Source: a virus
DNA length: 25,316 bases
Reading direction: 5' to 3' (one strand)
IMG/VR virus record: IMGVR_UViG_3300042184_000057
Span: 1 to 25,316 of that record
Position numbers and translations under genes: made by a program. The notes beneath the pieces are model-generated. The model ran no database searches, had not been told where the DNA came from, and saw only the letters and a program-made list of their open reading frames with translations. The first letter of the stretch is position 1; each line of letters begins with the position of its first letter. This document shows positions 7,780 through 14,807 of the stretch, in pieces.

Positions 7780-7844
7780 CACAATCGTCTCGTTTAGACA
7801 TGGGCGTGTTGTGTGGCGGCAAATCCGGGGGGAGGAGCCGGCAC

Positions 7845-7919
7845 ATGAACACGGCCGTAGACGCCTTCTTCTGGAGCCCGCAGGAACCTCCGATCCTGCG
7901 GGCTTATTTGCTTGTGTGA
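7845..7919 (+). CDS. Candidate leader peptide across terminator
   Basis: A 24-residue reading frame starting ATG at 7845 with a good GGGGAGGAG about 8 nt upstream. Its codons run through both arms of the terminator hairpin at 7875-7904, so ribosome movement would open the hairpin. The peptide has no recognisable motif. It could be an attenuator leader or a chance frame beside a terminator. Confidence 0.25.
   Translation: MNTAVDAFFWSPQEPPILRAYLLV
7875..7904 (+). terminator. Strong 11-bp stem terminator
   Basis: AGCCCGCAGGA (7875-7885) pairs perfectly with TCCTGCGGGCT (7894-7904) around an 8-nt loop, followed by TATTTG. It lies between the end of the rightward block (7779) and the converging minus-strand gene ending at 8054. 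Nothing else is evident in the rest of 7780-8053. Confidence 0.75.
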
Positions 7920-8053
7920 TACTTGGCCGCGAGGCCGCTACCTGCCCGGTTCCTGCCTGATTCCCTCCACACGCAGTCCTTTGCACTCCACCCAATAAAC
8001 CCCGCCGGCCTCTTTGTTCGATGTGTGTCTGAGCGTAAACGGGAGAGTTGCGC

Positions 8054-8173
8054 CTAGTGGGCGACGTGTCGGCGCATATCTGCGCGGTCCCGCTCGGCCC
8101 GACGGTGCATGTGCCGGCGGATGACGAGCAGAGCGGCGATCACTAAAGCGCAGATGAGGAAGTACTCGGTCAC
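8054..8173 (-). CDS. Small membrane protein after replication gene
   Basis: 39 residues from a GTG at 8173 that overlaps the stop of the upstream replication protein (GTGA). An N-terminal transmembrane helix (YFLICALVIAALLVI, about residues 4-18) is followed by a very basic tail with many Arg and His residues. A longer in-frame start at 8254 would lie deep inside the upstream gene and is unlikely. Short N-terminal-anchor proteins with basic tails occur among phage lysis accessories, but no family is recognised. Confidence 0.5.
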   Translation of the reverse strand: MTEYFLICALVIAALLVIRRHMHRRAERDRADMRRHVAH

Positions 8174-9396
8174 TGGATACGTCCAGGGGGACCACTGCCG
8201 CAGGGGCAGGGCGAGACTCTGCCGGACAGGTAGTGGATAGTCAGCCCGCCGCATCGATGACAGCGGATGGATTCGACCTCGGGATCGTCAAAGGCTGAGT
8301 CGCAGGCAACAGGGACGCGGGGAGTGGAGTGATTGCGGAGGACAGCGAGATCCTGACGTGTGATCTTTCGGGCGACTGCAGTCCTCAGGAAGCGGCGGGG
8401 GTGTTTGATGGTGCTGTTGGAGCGGATAGGGTCGACGGTGGAGACGAAGCGGGCCACTTCAGCCGGGCTGATTGCCGGGTCTCTTTGTTCTTCCCGGCAG
8501 TGCTCGACCATATCGACTGCGTCTTTGGTGGTGAGGTCGATGGAGTGGTACTGCTGTACCGCAGCGATCAGAGGAGCCACATCCCCTATGGGTTCGGGTT
8601 CGGCAGGTTCGGTATAAAGCGTCGGTCCGTCTGTCGGTCGGGGCTCTTCAGGTTCCCTGTACTCTACGACTGACGGACTGACTGACTCTTCCTTTCTTTC
8701 CTCAGTATTTCTTTCCTTTCTGTCTTCCTTATATAGGGGGGGGCTCGCGCAGACCCCTTTGAGCAATCGCGTGACCTCCTTTTCCGCCTCGAAGTAATCA
8801 CGCGCAGCTACTTCGAGCCGTTCGGCGAGCTCGGGCGAAAAGTAATCCCGCGCAGACGCATCCCCGGGACTGAACTTGATTCTCAGTCGTTTAGCGACGG
8901 GGATGAGGGACTCAGGCAACCAGTCCGGGAAGTATCTCTCCTCCTCGGCGGGCCGGTCCTCGGTCGCACTTGCGGACCGCGGGACAGCCCACGAGTAGAT
9001 GTGGACATTCCCCCGGCTCAGGTTCTGTCCGGTCCCGCCAGCCGCGACTCTTGCGGCGAGACCTTCCGCCTCGAGTTCCGCGAGCGCCCGCCGGACGTTC
9101 TGCTTCGCCATACCGGTCTGTGCGGCAATGTCGGTCGGAGTGAGGGGCCGTTGCCGTCGATCCTCGAGGATCACCGCGAGCTCCTGCCGGAAACCCATAG
9201 TCGCCAGTTCGAGGCAGGCATAGACACGCCTGGCTTCTGTCGAGAGTTGGCTTTGCATCATTCGCTTGGTCCGAGCTTTGGGATTGAAGTAGTACTCTCC
9301 CGCGCCGATTGGCAGAGGACTGCCATCCGCCGCCATGATCACAAACGCTGAACCAGGGGAGCCGGGCCGGGAGGGGGACACACTGGCCGTTGCCAC
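8170..9396 (-). CDS. Replication initiator-like protein, wHTH plus zinc ribbon
   Basis: 408 residues. About residues 50-135 form a winged helix: QSQLSTEARRVYACLELATM, then LTPTDIAAQTGMAKQNVRRA with the recognition helix, then a wing. This resembles the N-terminal domain of phage replication (O/DnaD-like) proteins. Residues about 215-285 are a low-complexity charged linker. A helical region follows (about 280-370), and the C-terminus has a zinc ribbon (CHRCG then CPCG). The GTG at 9396 is used; a later ATG giving MAADGSPLPIG is possible. It faces the gene-free region holding hairpins and attP, a likely control or origin region. Role in replication initiation is inferred from domain style and position. 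Confidence 0.65.
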   Translation of the reverse strand: MATASVSPSRPGSPGSAFVIMAADGSPLPIGAGEYYFNPKARTKRMMQSQLSTEARRVYACLELATMGFRQELAVILEDRRQRPLTPTDIAAQTGMAKQNVRRALAELEAEGLAARVAAGGTGQNLSRGNVHIYSWAVPRSASATEDRPAEEERYFPDWLPESLIPVAKRLRIKFSPGDASARDYFSPELAERLEVAARDYFEAEKEVTRLLKGVCASPPLYKEDRKERNTEERKEESVSPSVVEYREPEEPRPTDGPTLYTEPAEPEPIGDVAPLIAAVQQYHSIDLTTKDAVDMVEHCREEQRDPAISPAEVARFVSTVDPIRSNSTIKHPRRFLRTAVARKITRQDLAVLRNHSTPRVPVACDSAFDDPEVESIRCHRCGGLTIHYLSGRVSPCPCGSGPPGRIQ

Positions 9397-9529
9397 TAGT
9401 GTGCCGCCTTACTGATCAATCTGTATGAGGGGGAAGAAAAAGAGAAGGGCTGTTGAGTTGTGCCCCGCGACGAAGTAGAATGCATCAAGTAACACCTTTG
9501 TCTGGAAAAGGTTCAGTTACGACAGACCG

Positions 9530-9557
9530 CCCGTGAGCCTCGCTAAAGGCTCACGGG
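9530..9557. other. Perfect 11-bp hairpin
   Basis: CCCGTGAGCCT (9530-9540) pairs exactly with AGGCTCACGGG (9547-9557) around a 6-nt loop. No T-run follows on either strand, so a terminator role is uncertain. An operator or recombination arm is possible. Confidence 0.7.
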
Positions 9558-9612
9558 TATCGGACCAGGGATTCCGCTTTTACCCGCAAAAATCTTAAAC
9601 TGGGCAAGTATA

Positions 9613-9661
9613 CCCGGGAAGCCGCGTCGGGGGTCACCCCGCTTTGGCGGCTTATACCGGG
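9613..9661. other. Three-tier stem-loop
   Basis: Three nested stems pair in order: CCCGG/CCGGG (9613-9617 with 9657-9661), AAGCCGC/GCGGCTT (9619-9625 with 9647-9653), and CGGGG/CCCCG (9628-9632 with 9637-9641) with a GTCA loop. The arms are nearly collinear, giving one long hairpin. It could be a structured RNA or a replication or recombination site. Confidence 0.65.
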
Positions 9662-9769
9662 AACTCGCCGTTCCAGTATATGCACCTCAGTCACTCATTT
9701 GCAAAATGGGGATTGTGTCCGAGATTGGGGACGCAGAGAGGAGTCGCCTTCTTGAACGGCGTTGAATTT

Positions 9770-9867
9770 GCGGGACAGAGCGGGGACGAGTGGTTTAGCG
9801 CCCAACTGTCTTTCATTGGTGAAGTTGCAGCACAGACCTGCAGCATCACCAATGCGCCCTGTCCCGC
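9770..9867. other. Nested 98-nt structured element
   Basis: An outer 9-bp stem GCGGGACAG/CTGTCCCGC (9770-9778 with 9859-9867) encloses a second hairpin: CATTGGTGA/TCACCAATG (9814-9822 with 9846-9854), a symmetric 3x3 internal loop, then TGCAG/CTGCA (9826-9830 with 9838-9842) and a 7-nt loop. This is the order expected of a folded RNA. It matches no ncRNA family I know. Confidence 0.6.
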
Positions 9868-9983
9868 GACTCCCGGCTAACACTTACGTCCAACCGAGAT
9901 TCTGCCAGAAACCGTTAAAACCTTCAACCGGGAAGTCCCCCCCCCCCGGAGCCACCGATCCCTCTGCCGGGCAGACGAACCGC

Positions 9984-10033
9984 TGGTTGCGGGGGAAGGA
10001 TTTGAACCTTCGACCTTTGGGTTATGAGCCCAA
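9984..10033 (-). other. attP core: 3' part of initiator tRNA-fMet gene
   Basis: Read on the minus strand, this is the anticodon arm through CCA end of a tRNA-Met gene. The anticodon loop is CTCATAA (CAT), with three GGG/CCC stem pairs typical of the initiator tRNA. A T-arm GAAGG/CCTTC and an acceptor strand ending ACCA follow. The D arm and 5' acceptor strand are missing, so it is not a full tRNA. It lies 10 nt from a tyrosine integrase gene. Phages commonly integrate by identity with the 3' half of a tRNA gene, restoring it. This fits an attP core targeting the host fMet tRNA gene. Confidence 0.85.
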
Positions 10034-10042
10034 GTTTGAGTT

Positions 10043-11095
10043 TTGTCAGGTCACCTGGCCCGCGCCCCGACAACAATCAAACCTATGATGCACACAGCCG
10101 AGACAGGAAACAAGCCTCTCCCTGTCCTGCAGTACTGTCACACCATTATGCACGCCCTCGTGCATGTCTTCACTCAATCTTCGCAGAGCAAGCTGTTTTC
10201 TGGCGTCATCGCCCGGTTCAGGGCTGAAGAGATGCCGGACAGGCACAGCACCCGGACAGCATACGAATCCATGTTGAGCAAGTGGATCGAGCCCCGGTGG
10301 GGGAACGTACCGACGGCCGACATCAGGACTGCGGACGTCGAGCTCTGGCTCCACGAGATGAACTGCGCGGCCAAAACACGGGGACACAGAAGAGCCCTGA
10401 TGCACGCCCTGCTCAACGCCGCGATCCGGTGGGAACTGGTCGACCGCAATCCGGTCACGCTCGCCCGGGTGAGGGGAGGAACGAGACGGCGGCGGCGGCC
10501 GCTCCTGATCAGTCTGGCCGAACTGCGGAGTGTTCTCGGGCACCTGGAGACCCCGTTCCGCGAGATGGTCCTGCTCGCCGCACTGATGGGATTGCGGGCG
10601 TCGGAGGTTGTGGCGCTCAAATGGAGAGATTTCGATTTCTGCAGCAAAACACTGCAAATCGAACGCGGCTCCGTTTCGGGCCGCATCGCCGACACAAAGA
10701 CCGAGAGCTCCGAGGATCTGCTGCCGCTGCATGAGGGGCTGATCGAGGAATTGTTCCGCTACCGGGCATCCGCTCCGCAGTCGGCAGAGGACTGGGTCTT
10801 TCCGAGCAACGTCACCGGTCGCCCTTATCACCAGGACTCCATCCGCAAGCGGCGCCTGATCCCGGCCGGTGAAGCTGCAGGACTGACGCGACCTTTGGGG
10901 TGGCACACCTTCCGTCATTCCTACCGCCGCTGGCTGGACGAAGCCGGCACACCGGTGGGAATCATCAAGGAGCTCATGCGACACGCTCATATCGCCACGA
11001 CAATGGACGTGTACGGAGTCGGCACATTGACCGCTGCAAAACGGCAGGCACACAGTGCGGTGGCTCAAACAATCCTGAAGCAGTCAGCCGCATAA
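10043..11095 (+). CDS. int: Phage integrase, tyrosine recombinase
   Basis: 350 residues. A SAM-like core-binding domain (about 55-130, with RHSTRTAYESMLSKWIEPRWG) is followed by a basic patch GGTRRRRRP and the catalytic domain. Catalytic residues are visible: Arg in GLRASEV, Lys in DTKTESSED, H-T-F-R-H, H in LMRHAHI, and nucleophile Tyr in MDVYG. The enzyme cuts and joins attP and attB. The fMet tRNA fragment ends 10 nt before this start, the usual int/attP arrangement. The start is uncertain: ATGs at 10043, 10085 and 10148 are in frame and none has a clear Shine-Dalgarno. The conserved domain begins after residue 50. Confidence 0.92.
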   Translation: MSGHLARAPTTIKPMMHTAETGNKPLPVLQYCHTIMHALVHVFTQSSQSKLFSGVIARFRAEEMPDRHSTRTAYESMLSKWIEPRWGNVPTADIRTADVELWLHEMNCAAKTRGHRRALMHALLNAAIRWELVDRNPVTLARVRGGTRRRRRPLLISLAELRSVLGHLETPFREMVLLAALMGLRASEVVALKWRDFDFCSKTLQIERGSVSGRIADTKTESSEDLLPLHEGLIEELFRYRASAPQSAEDWVFPSNVTGRPYHQDSIRKRRLIPAGEAAGLTRPLGWHTFRHSYRRWLDEAGTPVGIIKELMRHAHIATTMDVYGVGTLTAAKRQAHSAVAQTILKQSAA

Positions 11096-11266
11096 AAAGG
11101 CGATGACCTTGCAAGTTGTGGCAGCAGTGGGGTAAAGTCGATTTCAACAGCCCGCCGCCGCCCGCAGTTTATTCAGGGAAGGCGATTTAATGCCCTGCTC
11201 GCCTCGCAGGAGAAGTTCGTCTTCATCTGCGTAAACCCCGGACCGCTCCCAAAACATCTCCGGACA

Positions 11267-11596
11267 ATGCATAAAGAAACTCGGCGCATCAGCGCCCGCA
11301 CCCCCTTGCTCGACCACGCGGGTGAGACACTCGGCTGGTACGACGCCGTCTCTGTCAGGGAACTGATGAGCCGTCCCGGCGTCTACGTGATCGGGACACG
11401 CACTCGCGTGACTGGCCTCCGCTTTGCCGGTCCCGATCCCGCAGGCTTACTGCTTTCCGGCTCGCGCCACAGAAGTTCAACAGGCGAGCCGCACCGGAAC
11501 GAAAACTACTACAACCCTCAGGGATGTTGGCATATAGACTTCATTCCACACCACTGGCGCGCGTTTTTCTCAATGGCTTATGCCCAAGACTCCTGA
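11267..11596 (+). CDS. Hypothetical protein between two recombinases
   Basis: 109 residues, no recognised family. The first half has a possible small alpha/beta fold (TLGWYDAVSVRELMSRPGVY, then strands V-I-G-T-R-T-R-V-T-G-L-R-F). The second half is rich in His, Tyr and Asn. The 3' end overlaps the next recombinase start by 17 nt, suggesting coupling. No Shine-Dalgarno is obvious. The preceding 11096-11266 shows nothing clear. Codon use is compatible with coding, but confidence is moderate. Confidence 0.5.
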   Translation: MHKETRRISARTPLLDHAGETLGWYDAVSVRELMSRPGVYVIGTRTRVTGLRFAGPDPAGLLLSGSRHRSSTGEPHRNENYYNPQGCWHIDFIPHHWRAFFSMAYAQDS

Positions 11597-12464
11597 CTGG
11601 GACGACGTGATGGAGCTCTGGAAGTACAACATGCCCCCGAGCACTCTGTACGTCTACCAGCCGGTGATCAAAGGGCTCCGCAACTTCGTCGGGCAGGTAT
11701 CGATCGCCGAGGTCACCGAAACGCACGTCCAGCAATACCTCGAGTCCACATCGGCGAACCAGCTTCCCTCCACCCGCAAGCGCAAATTATCGACACTGAA
11801 GTCTCTCTTCAAGTACGCCTTCAGGGCCGGCGCGATCCCGCGGGACGTGGCGTGTCTGCTGAACTCGCCGAAGGTTCCGGACGACTTGGCGCAACGAATC
11901 CTGACTCGCGATCTGGTACTGAAACTGATCAATGCGGCCGACAACCAGCGGGACAGGGTGCTGATGACCGTGCTCTACTCGACCGGCGTCAGAGCGTCCG
12001 AGGCCGCGGGGCTCAGGTGGATCGACTGCCGCGGCCGCTCCAAAACGAACGGCCAGATCTCGGTTCTCGGCAAGGGCCAGAAGCGCCGCACCATCCTGCT
12101 CACCGACGACGTCTGGCACGAGTTGCAGGCTCTGAAGCCGGCGGGCGCCGCCCCGGAAGATTTCATCTTCCTGTCGGAGTCCGGCTGGAAGAAGCCGCTG
12201 ACCAGAATCCGCATTGCGAACATCGTCCGCGAGGCCGCCAAGCGGGCCGGGCTCGAGGAGCACGTCAGCCCGCACTGGATGCGGCACGCCCACGCGAGCC
12301 ACGCGATGGAAAACGGCGCACCTCTCCCTCTCATCTCAGCCACACTGGGTCATACCAGCCTCGCCACCACCTCCCGCTACCTGCACATCTCCCCGGAGCA
12401 GAGCTCCTCCAGTTATGTCAGCGTGTCAGCCAAGCCACACCGTGTGGCTCGCCGGCGACACTGA
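11580..12464 (+). CDS. Second tyrosine recombinase, XerC/D-like
   Basis: 294 residues. A SAM-like N-terminal domain (about 1-95, with a LSTLKSLFKYAFRAG helix) precedes a full catalytic domain: Arg in STGVRASEAAGLRW, Lys in LGKGQKRR, H-W-M-R-H, H in LGHTSLATT, and Tyr in SRYLHI. All catalytic positions are present. It is closer in style to Xer enzymes than to the integrase at 10043. Possible roles are dimer resolution, a second integration system, or a DNA inversion switch. It ends 110 nt before the small terminase gene. Two tyrosine recombinases side by side in one phage are unusual. Confidence 0.9.
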   Translation: MPKTPDWDDVMELWKYNMPPSTLYVYQPVIKGLRNFVGQVSIAEVTETHVQQYLESTSANQLPSTRKRKLSTLKSLFKYAFRAGAIPRDVACLLNSPKVPDDLAQRILTRDLVLKLINAADNQRDRVLMTVLYSTGVRASEAAGLRWIDCRGRSKTNGQISVLGKGQKRRTILLTDDVWHELQALKPAGAAPEDFIFLSESGWKKPLTRIRIANIVREAAKRAGLEEHVSPHWMRHAHASHAMENGAPLPLISATLGHTSLATTSRYLHISPEQSSSSYVSVSAKPHRVARRRH

Positions 12465-12574
12465 CGAACAAAACCCAGGTTTTGCTGCGCTTCTAAGCCT
12501 TCTCGAATCAGCAACTTGGCAAGAAAAAAGCGAACGGAGCGGCAATACAGGGCTCTTAAAAAACCAGCAGAGTT

Positions 12575-13123
12575 GTGAAACGCACGCTAACGAACAGTAA
12601 TCGGAAGAAGTTCCTCGAGGTCTACGCCAAAATCGGCAACCTGACACTGGCGGCAAAGGCCGCGAAGATCAACCGCAACACTCATTACCTCTGGCTTCAG
12701 GATCCTGAGTACCGCCACGCCTTCGAGCAGGCCCACGAGGAAGCCGTAGACCTTCTGGTCGAGGAAGCCCGCAGAAGGGCTCACGAGGGCTGGGACGAGC
12801 CCATAGTCTACCAGGGCAGTTTCTGCTATCCCACGCCAAAGAAGGGCGGCAAGCCCAGCAACAAGCCCCTGAGCATTCGCAAGTTCGACTCCACGCTCCT
12901 GATGTTCCTCATCAAGGGCGCCAGACCGGAGATCTACAGAGACACCTGGAGGGGCGAGATCAAGCACTCAGGCGCCATCTCAGCCGGCCCCGACCTCTCC
13001 AACCTGACCGATGCCCAACTCGAGCAACTCAACCTCATGCTCCAGCTTGCCAATGGCTCCTCCAGCCCGGTTGAGGGCGTTGTTGTCGGCGGTACCGGCG
13101 GAACTGGAGAGGAGGAAGCGTAA
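12575..13123 (+). CDS. terS: Terminase small subunit
   Basis: 182 residues from a GTG at 12575. The N-terminal 60 residues are a helix-turn-helix of the phBC6A51/small-terminase type (FLEVYAKIGNLTLAAKAAKI, then NTHYLWLQDPEYRHAF). A long helical middle (EEAVDLLVEEARRRA) and FDSTLLMFLIKGARPEIYRD follow. It recognises the packaging site and brings the genome to the large subunit. Its 3' end overlaps the large subunit start by about 70 nt in another frame. The Gly/Val-rich C-terminus looks disordered. No clear Shine-Dalgarno lies before the GTG. Confidence 0.85.
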   Translation: MKRTLTNSNRKKFLEVYAKIGNLTLAAKAAKINRNTHYLWLQDPEYRHAFEQAHEEAVDLLVEEARRRAHEGWDEPIVYQGSFCYPTPKKGGKPSNKPLSIRKFDSTLLMFLIKGARPEIYRDTWRGEIKHSGAISAGPDLSNLTDAQLEQLNLMLQLANGSSSPVEGVVVGGTGGTGEEEA

Positions 13124-13799
13124 CCGGATCGCGACCTACTTCCCCGACACCGGCCCGCTCAGGCGAGCACTGTACCCGAAGCACCTCGAGTTTTTCGCGG
13201 CCGGCGGAAAGCACAAACCGCTGCCGAGTTGTCCGGACGGCTGCGACGGCTCGCCACACCGTGAGCGGTGCTTCATGGCCGGCAACAGGATCGGGAAGAC
13301 TTCCGCAGGAGTTTACGAGACCGTGTTGCACCTGACCGGCAACTACCCGCACTGGTGGACAGGGAAGCGCTTCGATAAGCCAATCAAGGCATGGGCAGCA
13401 TCGGACACGAACAAGACAGTGCGCGGCGTCTTGCAGGAGAAGCTGTACGGCACATTGAGCGAGCCGGGGACTGGCCTCATTCCGGGCGACAGTATCGTTC
13501 ATCGCACGACGAAGCAGGGCATAGCGGAAGCCATCGACACAATCTACGTGAAGCACGTCAGCGGTGGCACATCATCAGTGGTGCTGAAGAGTTATCAGGA
13601 AGGCCGGGAGAGTTTTCAGGCTGATACGGTGTCCTGGATACTTTTCGACGAGGAACCAAGTCTGGAGATCTTTACTGAGGGACTCGTTCGTACTATGACC
13701 TGTGACGGGTCTGTTGCGCTGGTTTTTACGCCCCTTCAGGGGCTCAGTGAAGTTGTGTTAAGTTTCCTCCCGAACGGACTGCCAGGATCGACTTCATGA
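13053..13799 (+). CDS. terL: Terminase large subunit, ATPase half
   Basis: 248 residues from the ATG at 13053; an earlier in-frame ATG at 13011 is less likely. Walker A is G-N-R-I-G-K-T (13281-13301) and Walker B is W-I-L-F-D-E-E (near 13634). The coupling motif region ends FTPLQGLSEVVLSFLP. The chain then stops after a few residues, exactly at the loop that joins ATPase and nuclease domains in full-length terminases. The nuclease half is a separate gene at 16689. Third codon positions become visibly richer in A/T from about 13600 to the end, as if this end came from another source. Both halves look intact, so they may work as a two-chain motor. Confidence 0.92.
   Translation: MAPPARLRALLSAVPAELERRKRNRIATYFPDTGPLRRALYPKHLEFFAAGGKHKPLPSCPDGCDGSPHRERCFMAGNRIGKTSAGVYETVLHLTGNYPHWWTGKRFDKPIKAWAASDTNKTVRGVLQEKLYGTLSEPGTGLIPGDSIVHRTTKQGIAEAIDTIYVKHVSGGTSSVVLKSYQEGRESFQADTVSWILFDEEPSLEIFTEGLVRTMTCDGSVALVFTPLQGLSEVVLSFLPNGLPGSTS
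13725..13787 (+). repeat. Terminase-tail duplicate, copy 1 (in use)
   Basis: 21 codons at the end of the ATPase half, F-T-P-L-Q-G-L-S-E-V-V-L-S-F-L-P and on to G-L-P-G. Copy 2 at 14786-14848 encodes the same peptide with two changes, yet only about 41 of 63 bases match. 15 codons differ synonymously, and one serine is AGT here and TCA there. Confidence 0.9.
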
Positions 13800-13813
13800 G
13801 ATAATAGATTCAG

Positions 13814-13849
13814 CAGGGCAACCAGTGCTTGTAACACTGACTGCCCCTG
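13814..13849 (+). other. Nested hairpin between terminase and HNH
   Basis: CAGGGCA / TGCCCCTG (13814-13820 with 13842-13849, one bulge) encloses CAGTG/CACTG (13823-13827 with 13835-13839) with a 7-nt loop. No T-run follows. It lies inside the inserted cassette between the recoded terminase end and the HNH gene, and may be a weak terminator or RNA element. Confidence 0.5.
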
Positions 13850-13880
13850 ACCGAAACCACAACTGAATAGGAGTTGCGGA

Positions 13881-14807
13881 GTGGCTGAATCCACCATACC
13901 TGATCAGAAGCAATGCACAAAATGTGGCGAGCTTAAGCACTGCGCTGAGTTCTATCGAATCGGCGGAGGCTACCTGGCCGGCAGGTGCAAGGCATGTACC
14001 CGCACACACGAGAGAGAGAGGCGTTTCTTACGGACGAACAGAAGCCAGGAGGCGCAGAGACGCGCGTCTGCCCAGACGGAGCTTGACTTCCATGACGTAC
14101 CGCCCGTTGTAACGAAGACGTGCCGCCTGTGCCGGAAAGTCAAACCCAGAAGCGACTTCGAGCAATATACAGTCCGTACTCGATGGGGCAACGAAACGGT
14201 CAGATACACGTTCACGTGTCTTATCTGTGTCGCCAGCGGTCCTAAAAACAGGCGCATCCCAAAAACGGAGAAACGATGCATCTTCTGTAAAGAAGTGAAG
14301 CCGGTTGCAGAGTTTCATTCGTTCAATTACACGACGCGCACAGGCAGGAACAGCAGGCGGCTGAATTCCGGCTGCAAGAACTGCTGTGCGGTCTATGCGC
14401 GACAGAGGCGCACTGACAATAAAGAGCAGATTGCCGAGAAGAATCGCGAGTGGCACGAACGCAACAAACTGCAGATTGTCGAGAGAAATAAAGAGTACTA
14501 CGCCGCTACCAAAGGGCGGATGCGCGACTATCGGTTCAAGCATCAGCTCAAGGCATTTGGCATGACGCCTGCGCATCATAGTCAAATGCTCGCAGAGCAA
14601 AACGGCGGCTGTGCCATCTGCGGCGGAAAGCCGGACGGGACCAGGCGAACTAAACTGTGTGTGGATCACTGCCATGACACCGGCACGGTTCGCTCTCTGT
14701 TGTGCCACAACTGCAATTGCGCACTCGGCTTACTGGGCGAGGATCCGATCCGCATTCAGACGATGCTCGATTACGTCCTGAAGCATTCACTCCGTTGCAG
14801 GGGTTGA
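13881..14807 (+). CDS. Endonuclease VII-type HNH, likely homing
   Basis: 308 residues from a GTG with AGGAG 7 nt upstream. Three zinc-binding units line the N-terminal half: CTKCG...CKAC (near 12-50), CRLC...CLIC (near 78-115) and CIFC...CKNC (near 130-170). A charged helix follows (about 180-215). The C-terminus is a T4 recombination endonuclease VII-type domain: GCAICGG, then L-C-V-D-H-C-H-D-T-G-T-V-R-S-L-L-C-H-N-C-N and a final helix. The gene lies between two copies of the same terminase segment and its last codons overlap copy 2. This is the expected signature of a homing endonuclease aimed at the terminase gene. Zinc units probably give site recognition. Confidence 0.88.
   Translation: MAESTIPDQKQCTKCGELKHCAEFYRIGGGYLAGRCKACTRTHERERRFLRTNRSQEAQRRASAQTELDFHDVPPVVTKTCRLCRKVKPRSDFEQYTVRTRWGNETVRYTFTCLICVASGPKNRRIPKTEKRCIFCKEVKPVAEFHSFNYTTRTGRNSRRLNSGCKNCCAVYARQRRTDNKEQIAEKNREWHERNKLQIVERNKEYYAATKGRMRDYRFKHQLKAFGMTPAHHSQMLAEQNGGCAICGGKPDGTRRTKLCVDHCHDTGTVRSLLCHNCNCALGLLGEDPIRIQTMLDYVLKHSLRCRG

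Larger units (their letters stand above)
9397..9983. other. Gene-free control region with structured repeats
   Basis: No convincing gene is visible on either strand in this stretch. It holds three strong inverted-repeat structures (9530-9557, 9613-9661, 9770-9867), an AT-richer segment near 9580-9610, and an 11-base C-run at 9937-9947. It is bounded by the replication protein start and the attachment site, so it may hold promoters, integrase arm sites or an origin. Confidence 0.7.

Noticed and set aside
9984-10033. Complete tRNA-Met gene
   Set aside because: The D arm and 5' acceptor strand are missing; the sequence upstream on the minus strand does not pair with the acceptor 3' end.
10046-11068. 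340-residue minus-strand open frame over the integrase
   Set aside because: It mirrors the integrase coding strand, is rich in unlikely Arg/Gln/Pro runs and has no domain.
12433-12449. Perfect 8-bp palindrome at the end of the second recombinase as a terminator
   Set aside because: It lies within the coding sequence with a 1-nt spacer and no T-run, so I cannot support a terminator.
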